From Pararoseomonas sp. SCSIO 73927 (GTDB lineage: Bacteria > Pseudomonadota > Alphaproteobacteria > Acetobacterales > Acetobacteraceae): 64,000 nucleotides of DNA. A program made the translations under genes and the position numbers. The DNA lies in NCBI RefSeq assembly GCF_037040815.1, contig NZ_CP146232.1, forward strand, positions 1,978,501 to 2,042,500, read 5' to 3'. Below, one piece after another: positions 17,217 through 25,826 of the stretch. Position 1 is the stretch's first letter. Every line of letters begins with the position of its first letter. The notes under the pieces are model-generated. The model searched no databases, was not told the DNA's origin, and was given only the letters and a program-made list of their open reading frames with translations.

Positions 17217-20186
17217 TCAGGAGCGGCGCGTCGAGGCCTGCCAGCGCGCCTCCTCCGCGAACTGGCGCGCGAAGAGGCCGTTCTTGCGCCGGATCAGCTC
17301 GTCGAAGCTCCCCGTCTCCGCGATCCGCCCATTGTCCAGCACCACGATGCGGTCCGCGTGCCGGATGGTCGAGAGGCGGTGGGCGATGACGATGCGGGTG
17401 GCCGACACCGTCCGGATGGCGCGCATGGTGGCGCGCTGGGTGACGTTGTCGAGGGCGCTGGTCGCCTCGTCCAGGATCATCAGGGCGGGTTTCTGCAGCA
17501 GGGCGCGGGCGAGCAGCAGGCGCTGGGCCTGGCCGCCGGAGAGGACGCGGCTGGCGTCGGTCAGCACGGTCTCCAAGCCCATGGGCATGGCGCGGATGTC
17601 GGCACCGAGGGCGGCGGCGTCGAGTGCGGCCCAGACGGCGGCATCGTCGGCGGGGGTGAGGCCGCGCACGGCGTCGCGCACGCTGCCCGGTGGCACGCGG
17701 CCGGCCTGCAGCACGGTGGCGACCTGCTGGCGCAGCACGCCGAGGTCGAGGGTGCGGATATCGTGGCCGTCCATGAAGATGGCGCCGCTGGCGGGCTGCT
17801 CCAGGCCGAGGAGGAGGCGGACGAGGGTGGACTTGCCGGCGCCGGACCGGCCGACGATCGCGACGAACTCGCCGGGCTCCACGCGCAGGCTGAGGCCGGC
17901 GAAGATCCAGGGGTCGGTCGGGCCGTAGCGGAAGGCGAGGTTGGAGAGTTCCAGCCCGCCGCTGAGGCGGCCGGGGTCCACGCGCCCGTCCTCGGCCTCC
18001 GGCAGGGAGTCCAGCAGCGGCTTGGCGAAGCGGTGGCTGGGAGCCATGAGCCAGAGCGAGAAGACGGCCCGGGCGAGCTGCGTGCCGGAGCCGGCCATCA
18101 GCCCGTAGGCCGAGAGGAAGGTCATGACGGAGGAGAGGGACGGGGGCGCCTGCCCCGGCTCCACCTTCTGCAGCCCCGCGATGACGAGGAAGGCGGCGGC
18201 GGTGGAGAGCACGGCGAAGCCGGCCGCGAAGGCGTCGTAGCCGTTGCCGACGCGGCGGGAGGCGGCGAGGCGGGCGCGCATCCCGGCGAAGCGCGCGGCC
18301 CAGACGGCGGCGGCCCGGTGCTCCGCCCCTGCCAGGCGCAGCTTCACGAGGCCGGAGACGATCTGGAACACCATGGCGTCGGCGAGGCCCGACAGCGCCT
18401 CCCCGCTCGCGAAGGCGCGGGCCTGCAGCCAGCCCGCAAGGTTGGCGGCGAGGAGCTGGACGGCGAGCAGGCCCAGGCCGATGGCGGCCGCCATGGGCTG
18501 CGAGACGAGCATCACCGCACCGGCAGAGAGGATGACGGAGACGGCCGAGACGGCGGCGAAGAGAAAGCCGCGAAGCTGCGCGGCGAGGGAGATGGTGGTG
18601 GCCGCGCGCCCCGCCGTCTCGCCCACCGTCTGACGGTTGAGAACCGAGAGGGGCAGGCGGATCACCCGGTCCCAGATCGCGGCGTGCAGGGCGGGGCCGG
18701 CGCGGGCCTCGATGCGCTGGCGCGCGATCTCCCCGCCCAGACGGGTGGCCCACGCGACGGCGGCGACGAGGACCATAGCGAGGCCGAGCTGGGCCAGTTC
18801 CGGCAGGTGGCCGCCGGGGATGAGCAGGGTGAAGGCGACGCCGGTGGCCAGCGGCACGGCCTGGCCGAGCGCCGCGCCGACGAGCATCGTGGCGAAGATC
18901 GCCGTCACGTCCCCGCCCGCGCGCCGCATCCCCGCCCCAACGAGGTCCGACAGGCCGAGAGCCTTGCGCGGCAGCGGCAGGATCGGCGCCTGCGCCTCCC
19001 GCGAGAGGGTCCCCGCCGTCGCCGCGTCCAGCCGCGCGCCGTCCGGGCGCTCGGGGGTGACGAGGCGGTAGCCGCGCTCCTCCGGCAGCAGGCCGACGGT
19101 GGCGCCGTCCGCCCGGGTGGCGAAGAGGGGGCCGTGGTCCTCCTCCCACCAGCGCCCCTCCAGATGGGCGGGGCGGAGGCGCAGGCCGGAGGCGCGGGCC
19201 AGCTCCTCCAGCGTGGAGGTGGCGTCCACGTCCGTGCTGCGGACGCGCACCAGACGGCGGGCACGGAGGCCGAGGCTCGCGGCGACGGCGCGGAACACCG
19301 GCATCAGCGGGTCGGCATTCGCCGGCTCGGGGCGTTCCACGGGGTTGCCGAGGATGGCGGCGAAGGAGGCGCGCCCCTCCGCCTCGGCCTCCGCCTCGCG
19401 CTCCTCGCGCAGGCGGCGGCGGTTCAGCTCGTCGGCGGCGCCCAGGGCCAGGGCGGCGGGTAGGGCGTCCAGCCCCGCGGCGTTGAGGGCGGCGAGCCCG
19501 GCCTCCCAGTCCGGTTCGGCCAGCGCCTCCTCGGCGGCCAGGGGCCGAAGGCTGCCGTTGCCGGCGACGAGCCACGCCTCGGCCGGCAGGGGAAGCAGGC
19601 CCTCGACGGGCTCCAGCCCCAGCAGCAGCCAGCCCTCGCCGGTGATGCGGACCCAGGTGGGCGCGCCCCGCGCGGCGACCACGGTGCCGGCGGGCGGGTA
19701 GAGCGTGCCGGTGCCGCCGGAGACCGCGAGGTCCGTGCGCGGGCGGGGGGACATGGGGCGGGCGAGGCCGGAGGCGAGGGCGCGGCCCCAGCCATCCACC
19801 GCCGCCGCCAGCAGCGCCGGCGCGTCCTCCCCTTCGGGCAGGGGCAGCAGCCGGGCATCGGCGCCGCCGACCGCGAGAAGGGTGGCGCCGGTGAGGGCGG
19901 TGCCGACGCCGCAGAGCATCCCGCCGGCCCTCACGGTGCCGAGATAGCGCCGCGGCCCCTCCGTGGCCGGGGGCTGCGGGGCGGCGGTGGCGAAGAGGGT
20001 GACGGTGCCGGCGACGACAAGCCACCGGATGGAGGGATCGTCCAGCCGCAGCGGCGCATGGGCCGGGAAGGGGGTGGCCAGGGGGATGGGGCGCGTCGGC
20101 GACGATCCGGGGGGCGTCCCGGTGGGAGCGGCATCCGGTGCGGCGGCGGGCAGGGCGGGGGGCGGGGGCGCGATGTCGTCGGGCAC
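17217..20186 (-). CDS. NHLM-type bacteriocin export ABC transporter, second ATP-binding/permease protein
   Basis: A 989-residue protein with a Pro/Ala-rich N-terminus, a long non-catalytic region to about residue 420, six membrane helices (about 430-700), and a C-terminal ABC domain with Walker A GRSGAGKST, signature LSGGQAQ and Walker B LMILDEATSALD. The long head and order match the NHLM_micro_ABC2 type, partner of a C39-peptidase ABC protein in bacteriocin-like exporters. Start is GTG 20186, three bases after the partner's stop. With the two upstream genes it forms a three-gene exporter unit. Confidence 0.88.
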   Translation of the reverse strand: MPDDIAPPPPALPAAAPDAAPTGTPPGSSPTRPIPLATPFPAHAPLRLDDPSIRWLVVAGTVTLFATAAPQPPATEGPRRYLGTVRAGGMLCGVGTALTGATLLAVGGADARLLPLPEGEDAPALLAAAVDGWGRALASGLARPMSPRPRTDLAVSGGTGTLYPPAGTVVAARGAPTWVRITGEGWLLLGLEPVEGLLPLPAEAWLVAGNGSLRPLAAEEALAEPDWEAGLAALNAAGLDALPAALALGAADELNRRRLREEREAEAEAEGRASFAAILGNPVERPEPANADPLMPVFRAVAASLGLRARRLVRVRSTDVDATSTLEELARASGLRLRPAHLEGRWWEEDHGPLFATRADGATVGLLPEERGYRLVTPERPDGARLDAATAGTLSREAQAPILPLPRKALGLSDLVGAGMRRAGGDVTAIFATMLVGAALGQAVPLATGVAFTLLIPGGHLPELAQLGLAMVLVAAVAWATRLGGEIARQRIEARAGPALHAAIWDRVIRLPLSVLNRQTVGETAGRAATTISLAAQLRGFLFAAVSAVSVILSAGAVMLVSQPMAAAIGLGLLAVQLLAANLAGWLQARAFASGEALSGLADAMVFQIVSGLVKLRLAGAEHRAAAVWAARFAGMRARLAASRRVGNGYDAFAAGFAVLSTAAAFLVIAGLQKVEPGQAPPSLSSVMTFLSAYGLMAGSGTQLARAVFSLWLMAPSHRFAKPLLDSLPEAEDGRVDPGRLSGGLELSNLAFRYGPTDPWIFAGLSLRVEPGEFVAIVGRSGAGKSTLVRLLLGLEQPASGAIFMDGHDIRTLDLGVLRQQVATVLQAGRVPPGSVRDAVRGLTPADDAAVWAALDAAALGADIRAMPMGLETVLTDASRVLSGGQAQRLLLARALLQKPALMILDEATSALDNVTQRATMRAIRTVSATRIVIAHRLSTIRHADRIVVLDNGRIAETGSFDELIRRKNGLFARQFAEEARWQASTRRS

Positions 20187-20189
20187 GGA

Positions 20190-22388
20190 TCAGCTGCTCG
20201 CCAGCATGGTGCGGAAGGGGCCGGGGGCGGCGGCGAGCGCGTCCGGGTGGCCGCGCTGCACGATGCGGCCCGCCTCCATCACGATCACCTCGTCGAGGTC
20301 CCGCACCAGGGCCAGACGGTGGGCGATGACGATCATGGTGCAGCCGCGCCGGCGCAGGTTGGCCATGACCGCCGCCTCCGCCGCGTTGTCCAGCGCCGCC
20401 GTCGCCTCGTCCAGCACGAGGATGGCGGGGTCGGTGACGATGGCGCGGGCCAGCTCCATCCGCGCGCGCTGGCCGCCGGACCAGTTGCGCCCCTCCTCCG
20501 CCACCGGGCCGGCATAGCCGCCGCGGCGGGCGAGGATTTCGTCGTGGATCATGGCGTCCTGCGCGGCCTCAACCAGGCGTTCGTCGGCCAGCGTCGGGTC
20601 CCACATGGCGATGTTGTCCCGCACCGTGCCGTCGAACAGGAAGCCCCCCTGGTCCATCACGGAGACCTCCCGCCGCAGCTCCGCGCGCGGGATGGCCTCG
20701 ATCGGGCGGCCGTCGATCAACACCTCGCCGGACCAGGGGCGGTAGAGGCCGGCGATCAGCAGGGCGAGGGTGGACTTGCCGGAGCCGGAGCCGCCGACGA
20801 TGCCGAGGCGGCGGCCCGGCTCGATGGTGATGGAGACGCCGTCCAGCAGCGGCGGGGCGAGGCGGCTATGGCCGAAGACGACGTCCCGCAGCTCCACATG
20901 GCCGCCGAGCCGCGCGCCGGGGCGGCGGGTGATGGCGCCGGGCGCGGCGTCGGATGGCGTCTCGAACTCCGGCGCCAGCGGGTGGTGCAGCGTGTCCTCC
21001 AGCAGGGTGAGGTTCGCCTTCGCGTCCTGCATCTGGGTAGCCACGCCGACGAGCTGGGCGACCGGCCCCATGAAGCCCATCGTCAGGGCCTGGAAGGCGA
21101 CGAGCTGGCCGACCGTCATGGAGCCCTCCATGATCCGGCGCCCGCCGAGGACGAGCACGGCGGCGGCGGCGGCAATAGCGATGAAGGCCGGCAGCCCCTC
21201 CAGCAGGGCGCGCCGCAATGCGAGGCGCTGGGTGACGTTGGCGGAGCCGGCCCGCGTGCCCGCGAGCTGGGCCAGCAGCAGCCCCTCGCTGCCAGAGGCG
21301 CGGTAGGTCTCGATCATCCGCAGCCCGCCCCGCGCCAGCCCCTCCGTGCGGAGGTTGCGCGAGAGGAGGCGCCCGTTGTCGTCGCTCAGGGACCGGCCGA
21401 GCCCCACGAGCGCGCCGAGATTCACGGCCGCCGCCAGCACCACCACGCCGGCCAGCAGCGCGTCGTAGAGCAGCATGGCGGCGGCATAGGCGAGCGCGGT
21501 GACGAGGCCGAGCAGCCCGCGCCCGACATCGCCCGAGACCAGCCGCGCGATGCGGTCGTTCAGCACCACGCGGCCGGCGATGTCGCCGGGGTGGCGCTGC
21601 GCGAAGAAGGCCACGGGCAGCCGCGTCAGCCGGTCCAGGAAGGCGGCGGAGCCGGAGACGGAGAGCCGCGTCTCCAGCCGCAGCAGCAGGTCCAGCTGGA
21701 GCCAGGTGATGAGGCCCATGACGAGGGAGGTGCCGGCCATGCCCCAGAGCAGCGGCTCTAGCCAGCTCTCGAAGCGGCCCACCAGCACGTCGTCCACGAA
21801 GACCTGGGAGAAGGCGGGGACCAGCAGCGCGGGGATCGTCATCAGCAGGCTGAGGCCGAGGAGGAAGCCGAAGCCCGCCCCGTTGCCGCGCAGCCGGCGC
21901 AGGATGCCGCGCAGCGCCCGCGGCCGTTCCCCGCCGCGCCGGAAGCCCTCCCCCGGCCGCATGGAGAGGACGACGCCCGTGAGGTTGCGGTCCAGCTCCT
22001 CCGCCGTGATCCGGCGCGGGCCGGTGGCGGGGTCGTTGATGCGGGCGCCGGCGCGGTCCACGCCCTCGATGACGACGAAGTGGTTCATGCCCCAGTGGGC
22101 GATCAGCGGCATCGCCATGCCGCGCAGGTCGGCCGGCTCCACCCGGTACGCCTCCACCGCCAGCCCGTACCCCCCGGCCGCGGCGGCGACGTGGCTGGCC
22201 CGGCTGCCGTCGCGGGAGACACCGCAGGCGGCGCGCAGCTCCTCCAGTGGCACCCAGCGCCCGAAGCTGCCGAGCACGATGCCCAGCGCGGCGGCACCGC
22301 ACTCGGATGCTTCCATCTGGAGCAGCGTGGGCGTGCGCGCCCGGCCGGTCCGGGCGCGGGACGAGGCGGCGGCCGTGGTCGCGCTCAA
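20190..22388 (-). CDS. NHLM-type ABC transporter with C39 peptidase domain
   Basis: A 732-residue export ABC protein. Residues 20-150 are a C39 cysteine peptidase with an apparently complete active site: Gln24, Cys30 in ASECGAAALG, His103 in GMNHFVVIEG and Asp119 in NDPATG. It should therefore cut substrates after a double-glycine leader, unlike the inactive CLD of HlyB-type transporters. Six membrane helices follow and then an ABC domain (GGSGSGKST, WSGGQRARMELARA, ILVLDEATAALD). The start is a TTG at 22388 overlapping the HlyD gene's stop; no ATG or GTG lies upstream of the catalytic region. Confidence 0.92.
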   Translation of the reverse strand: MSATTAAASSRARTGRARTPTLLQMEASECGAAALGIVLGSFGRWVPLEELRAACGVSRDGSRASHVAAAAGGYGLAVEAYRVEPADLRGMAMPLIAHWGMNHFVVIEGVDRAGARINDPATGPRRITAEELDRNLTGVVLSMRPGEGFRRGGERPRALRGILRRLRGNGAGFGFLLGLSLLMTIPALLVPAFSQVFVDDVLVGRFESWLEPLLWGMAGTSLVMGLITWLQLDLLLRLETRLSVSGSAAFLDRLTRLPVAFFAQRHPGDIAGRVVLNDRIARLVSGDVGRGLLGLVTALAYAAAMLLYDALLAGVVVLAAAVNLGALVGLGRSLSDDNGRLLSRNLRTEGLARGGLRMIETYRASGSEGLLLAQLAGTRAGSANVTQRLALRRALLEGLPAFIAIAAAAAVLVLGGRRIMEGSMTVGQLVAFQALTMGFMGPVAQLVGVATQMQDAKANLTLLEDTLHHPLAPEFETPSDAAPGAITRRPGARLGGHVELRDVVFGHSRLAPPLLDGVSITIEPGRRLGIVGGSGSGKSTLALLIAGLYRPWSGEVLIDGRPIEAIPRAELRREVSVMDQGGFLFDGTVRDNIAMWDPTLADERLVEAAQDAMIHDEILARRGGYAGPVAEEGRNWSGGQRARMELARAIVTDPAILVLDEATAALDNAAEAAVMANLRRRGCTMIVIAHRLALVRDLDEVIVMEAGRIVQRGHPDALAAAPGPFRTMLASS

Positions 22389-23755
22389 GGCGTCGCGGCC
22401 TCTGTCGCGCGAGAAGACGTCGCGGCCTCTGCCACGCGAGAGGACGTCGCGGCCCCTGCCGCGCCAGGGGACGTCACCGCCTCCGCGTTGCGGGTCAGCC
22501 AGCCCCGCACGGCGGGAAAGGCGAGGCCGATGAGGCGGACGGAGCGGACGGTGATGTCGGCGCCCGCGAGGGTGCCGGACTCGATCGGGAAGTCCGGCCC
22601 GGCGGCGGTGGACCAGCGCAGCCCGCTGCGCGTGGCGGGATCGGGCGAGAGCGCCACCTCCACCTCGAAGGGCGCGCCGAGCTCGGTCGTGAAGTTCCGC
22701 ACCAGCTGGTCGTTCTGCAGGGTCCGCAGCAGCCCCGCCGAGGAGGAGGGCGTGGCGGCCACGCGGGTGATGCGGCCGTGAATGAAGCCGTCCTCCTCCC
22801 GCCGGGTGGAGGAGGGGGAGACCTCCACCTCCATCCCGGGGGAGAGGCGCTTGCCGTCCTGCGCGGTGACGTAGACCACGGCCACCAGCGCGCCCGCCCC
22901 GCCCTCCGGGTCGCGCTCCACCGTCAGCAGGGCAGTGCCGCGCTGCACCACCTGGCCGTCATTCGCCTTCTGCTCCACCACCGTGCCGGAATAGGGGGCG
23001 ATCACCTCGCCCAGCCGCCCGAGGCGGGCGCGCAGCGCCTCCACCTGCCGCGCGGCCTCGTCCAGGCGCCGCTCGGCCTCCAGCGCCTCGCGCTCCTGCT
23101 GGGTGCGCTTCATCGCCTGGTCGAGCACGAGCTGCTCCCGCTCGTTGCGGGAGGTGGCCATCTGCTCGCGCACCTGGAACACCTCCACCCGGGCGTAGAG
23201 GGCGCGGTCGCGGTTGATGAGGTTCTGCTGCATCAGCCCGCGCATCACCTCCTCGCGCTGGGTCATCATGCCCAGCCGCTCGTCCAGCATCCGCAGGTTG
23301 CCGGCCAGCGCGGCGTCCCGCGCGGTGCGGAATGCGTCGGCCGCCGCCGCCTCCCGCCCGTGGAAGGCGCGCAGCTCGTCGCGGTGGCGCCTGGCGTCGG
23401 CGGCCTGGCCTTCCGCGAGGGCGAGCTGGAGCCGCACCTCGGACTGGTCCACCGCCGCGATCGTCTGGCCGGCCCGGATGCGGTCGCCCGGCCTGGCGAG
23501 GAGGCGGTCGATCCGGCCATCCGTGTCCGCCACGATGTCCACCACGCCGCCGGATGGCAGCAGGATGCCCCGCCCGGTGACCTTCAGCGGCACGTCCACC
23601 AGCGAGGACCAGACGATCCCGATGACGGCGAGGGCGAGGAGCGATCCCCCGACTGCCCAGGTCCAGGGGCGCATGACGCGGAGGGGTTCGTCGTAGCGGT
23701 CCGGGGCCGCGGCCTCGGCCACGGCCCGGCTGCGGAAGAGGGGAGGCGTGGACAT
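22385..23755 (-). CDS. HlyD-family periplasmic adaptor of an NHLM-type exporter
   Basis: A 456-residue membrane-fusion protein: one N-terminal helix (WTWAVGGSLLALAVIGIVWSSL, residues about 31-52), a split lipoyl/barrel-sandwich (GGVVDIVADTDGRIDRLLARPGD and ..VIAPYSGTVVEQKANDGQVV), and a long helical hairpin at about 100-250. It would link the two ABC proteins to an outer-membrane channel; no TolC-like gene is in the window. First gene of the exporter operon. The C-terminus is a 9-residue repeat encoded by a 27-bp minisatellite. Confidence 0.9.
   Translation of the reverse strand: MSTPPLFRSRAVAEAAAPDRYDEPLRVMRPWTWAVGGSLLALAVIGIVWSSLVDVPLKVTGRGILLPSGGVVDIVADTDGRIDRLLARPGDRIRAGQTIAAVDQSEVRLQLALAEGQAADARRHRDELRAFHGREAAAADAFRTARDAALAGNLRMLDERLGMMTQREEVMRGLMQQNLINRDRALYARVEVFQVREQMATSRNEREQLVLDQAMKRTQQEREALEAERRLDEAARQVEALRARLGRLGEVIAPYSGTVVEQKANDGQVVQRGTALLTVERDPEGGAGALVAVVYVTAQDGKRLSPGMEVEVSPSSTRREEDGFIHGRITRVAATPSSSAGLLRTLQNDQLVRNFTTELGAPFEVEVALSPDPATRSGLRWSTAAGPDFPIESGTLAGADITVRSVRLIGLAFPAVRGWLTRNAEAVTSPGAAGAATSSRVAEAATSSRATEAATP
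22391..22471. repeat. 27-bp tandem repeat, three units, inside the adaptor gene
   Basis: Units begin at 22391, 22418 and 22445, each opening CGTCGCGGCC on the plus strand. In frame on the minus strand they encode nonapeptides like SSRVAEAAT and SSRATEAAT at the extreme C-terminus of the HlyD-family protein. Units differ at a few positions, so this is an ageing expansion or one under coding constraint. Confidence 0.85.
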
Positions 23756-23917
23756 GCCGGGGTGTTCGACCTTGTTGGGAGAGCCCGGCGATCCTGGCCC
23801 CTGCGCGACTATGCCCGCGCCGGAACGTTTAAGGAATGGCCGATACGCTCTGGTAAAGCATCCTGTCGGGGTTTCGCCGGGTGCTCCCAGGGCCGGGCCG
23901 TCCCGGCGGGTGGCACG

Positions 23918-23950
23918 GGCGGGGCGGGGCGGCGGGGCCCCGCCCCGCCG
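23918..23950 (-). terminator. Candidate GC-rich terminator of the RTX gene
   Basis: A perfect 14-bp palindrome GGCGGGGCCCCGCC (23931-23944) sits 12 bp past the stop of the RTX gene in a run of G and C. No T-run follows, so it may be a weak or Rho-assisted terminator that lets some transcription reach the exporter genes. Confidence 0.35.
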
Positions 23951-23956
23951 GCCGGG

Positions 23957-24688
23957 TCAGCCGAGCTGGATGCGCTCCACGTTGTCGAAGCGCAGCGTCT
24001 CCCCGCCGATCGTGAGCTGACCGCTGAAGGGTTGCGGCTGGCCCTGGGCGTTGACGAAGACGACCCCGCCGGCGCTGTTCTGCAGCATCTCCAGCCCGGG
24101 GGTGTGGAGCTGCAGGCCCTGCTGGAACTGGGACAGGCTCACACCCGGAATGCTCAGCGTGTCCCCGCCGCTCCCGCCGTCGAAGTAGTCGTTGCCGCCG
24201 CCGGGGCTCCAGACGAAGGTGTCGTCTCCCTCGCCGCCGAAGGCGGTGTCCGTGGCGCGGTCGTTGAAGCCGCCGATCAGGTTGTCGTTCCCGGCATCGC
24301 CCTGCATGTGGTCCACGCCGTCGCCGCCGATGACGGTGTCGTCGCCCGCGCCGCCGGTCAGGGCGTCGGTGCCGGCATCGCCGAGGATCACGTCGTTGCC
24401 GTCCCCGCCCTCGATGTAGTCGTTGCCCGCGCCACCGGCGGCGAAGTCGCTGCCCGCACCGGCGACGATCGCATCATCCCCGGCATCGCCGTAGACCTCG
24501 TCGTTCCCCGCTCCGGCCTCGATGTAGTCGTTGCCGCCACGGCCCTCAGCGTAGTCGTTTCCGTCGCCGAGGGGCATGCTGTCGGGCGCGTCGGTGCCGA
24601 TCGCGAAGTCGCTCCCGTTCGTGCCGGGCAGGTGGGCGCCACCGACCACCTTCTCGAGCGCCTCGGGGCGCATGGGCTTCTGGGACAT
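23957..24688 (-). CDS. RTX calcium-binding repeat protein with a double-glycine leader
   Basis: A 243-residue protein. Residues 1-17, MSQKPMRPEALEKVVGG, match a C39-type leader: hydrophobic residues at -12, -7 and -4 and GG at -2/-1 relative to the predicted cut before Ala18. Residues about 50-190 hold about a dozen glycine/aspartate nonapeptides (GGAGNDYIE, GGDGNDVIL, GGAGDDTVI types) that bind Ca2+ and fold into a beta-roll outside the cell. The tail ends TIGGETLRFDNVERIQLG, as in many RTX proteins. ATG 24688 has AAGGAG upstream. It lies just upstream of the C39-ABC/HlyD exporter on the same strand, 201 bp from it, and is the obvious cargo candidate. Confidence 0.9.
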   Translation of the reverse strand: MSQKPMRPEALEKVVGGAHLPGTNGSDFAIGTDAPDSMPLGDGNDYAEGRGGNDYIEAGAGNDEVYGDAGDDAIVAGAGSDFAAGGAGNDYIEGGDGNDVILGDAGTDALTGGAGDDTVIGGDGVDHMQGDAGNDNLIGGFNDRATDTAFGGEGDDTFVWSPGGGNDYFDGGSGGDTLSIPGVSLSQFQQGLQLHTPGLEMLQNSAGGVVFVNAQGQPQPFSGQLTIGGETLRFDNVERIQLG

Positions 24689-24763
24689 GGCCGAATCTCC
24701 TTGGGAATGCCTGGCACGACAGTGCGGGCCGTCGGCCGCGCTGACCATGACGGCAGCGTCGAT

Positions 24764-24939
24764 CTGACTGATCGTCAGGGCCTATCGATGCCGGCGGAGA
24801 GGCGGTGCGGCACGGGCGTCCCCGGCCCGGCCGTGCCGCACCGCCGCCAGCTGTCATCCTTTCGCAACGGTTCTGCCAGAATCCCGTCTCTGGTAACCCC
24901 GCCCGTTCCGTGACACTTCGTCCGCCCATTCAGAGACGG
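24764..24939. promoter_or_regulatory. Intergenic control region with inverted repeats between the RTX gene and pmtA
   Basis: The divergent gap 24689-25070 holds two inverted repeats: CTGAC-N5-GTCAG at 24764-24778, and perfect 9-bp arms CCGTCTCTG (24884-24892) and CAGAGACGG (24931-24939) with a 38-bp loop. The second could be a paired operator site or a long-loop hairpin. No confident promoter boxes were seen, and nothing else coding. Confidence 0.45.
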
Positions 24940-25070
24940 TTGGCTGAAGCGGTCCCGACATGATGCCCTGCCCGCGCCCGGCCGCACGCCGCCTGATGCC
25001 CGCCCCCCAGGCCGCCCGGCCCGGGGAAGCGGGCGCGCCGCGACCGGTTCACCGCTGAGGATCACGAGAG

Positions 25071-25826
25071 TTGACCGAGAGGAATGGGGCGGACAGCGTC
25101 GCCCTCGCCTATGACGGCTGGGCGCCGATCTACGACCTGGTCTTCGGGCCGGTGTTCCGCGAGGGGCGCCGCGTGGCGACCCAGGCGGCGGAGCGCGTGG
25201 GCGGCCGCATCCTGGAGGTGGGCGTCGGCACCGGCCTCTCGCTCGCCGGCTACCGGCGGGAGAACACGATCTTCGGGATGGACATCTCCGCCCCGATGCT
25301 CTGGAAGGCGCGCACCCGGGTGGAGCGGCAGGGCCTCGGCCATGTCGGCGGCCTGGCCGTGATGGACGCCGAGCGGCTGGCCTTCGCCGATGACAGCTTC
25401 GACGTGATCGTGGCGCAGTACGTCGTGACCGCCGTGCCGAACCCCGAGCGCGCGCTGGACGAGTTCCTGCGCGTGGTGCGGCCGGGCGGCGAGATCATCA
25501 TCGCGACCCGCGTGGGCGCGGAGACGGGGCTGCGCGGCACGATCGAGCGCGCGCTGATGCCCGTGACCAGCCGGCTGGGCTGGCGCACGGAGTTCCCCTG
25601 GAGCCGCTACGCGGACTGGATCGCCGGCGCGTCCGGCGCGCAGCTGCTGGAGCGGCGCGCCCTGCCGCCGCTCGGCCACTTCTCGCTCGTCCGCATCACC
25701 AAGGACGAGCGGGCACCGAAGGCTGCCCCCAGCTTGGCCAACGTAACCATGGCAGGCACGGCCGCGTCCGCCGGCGGGGGGCCGGTGGCGCAGCGCATGG
25801 CCTCGTCACCCGAGAAGGAGTCGTGA
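25071..25826 (+). CDS. pmtA: Phosphatidylethanolamine N-methyltransferase, Rhodobacter-type PmtA
   Basis: A 251-residue SAM-dependent methyltransferase that would convert phosphatidylethanolamine to phosphatidylcholine at the inner membrane face. LAYDGWAPIYDLVFGPVFREGR near the N-terminus is typical of the R. sphaeroides PmtA type; the SAM site is ILEVGVGTGLSLAGY, followed by GMDISAPML and the DVIVAQYVVTAVPNP strand. TTG 25071 is the only start consistent with the upstream in-frame stop at 25056. It overlaps the next gene by one base. Psd, which makes the substrate, lies 2.6 kb downstream. Confidence 0.85.
   Translation: MTERNGADSVALAYDGWAPIYDLVFGPVFREGRRVATQAAERVGGRILEVGVGTGLSLAGYRRENTIFGMDISAPMLWKARTRVERQGLGHVGGLAVMDAERLAFADDSFDVIVAQYVVTAVPNPERALDEFLRVVRPGGEIIIATRVGAETGLRGTIERALMPVTSRLGWRTEFPWSRYADWIAGASGAQLLERRALPPLGHFSLVRITKDERAPKAAPSLANVTMAGTAASAGGGPVAQRMASSPEKES

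Noticed and set aside
17217..24688. Ribosomally made modified peptide (NHLM/Nif11) precursor in the export locus
   Set aside because: No nitrile-hydratase-like or Nif11 leader precursor or modifying enzyme is encoded; the RTX protein is the only nearby cargo.
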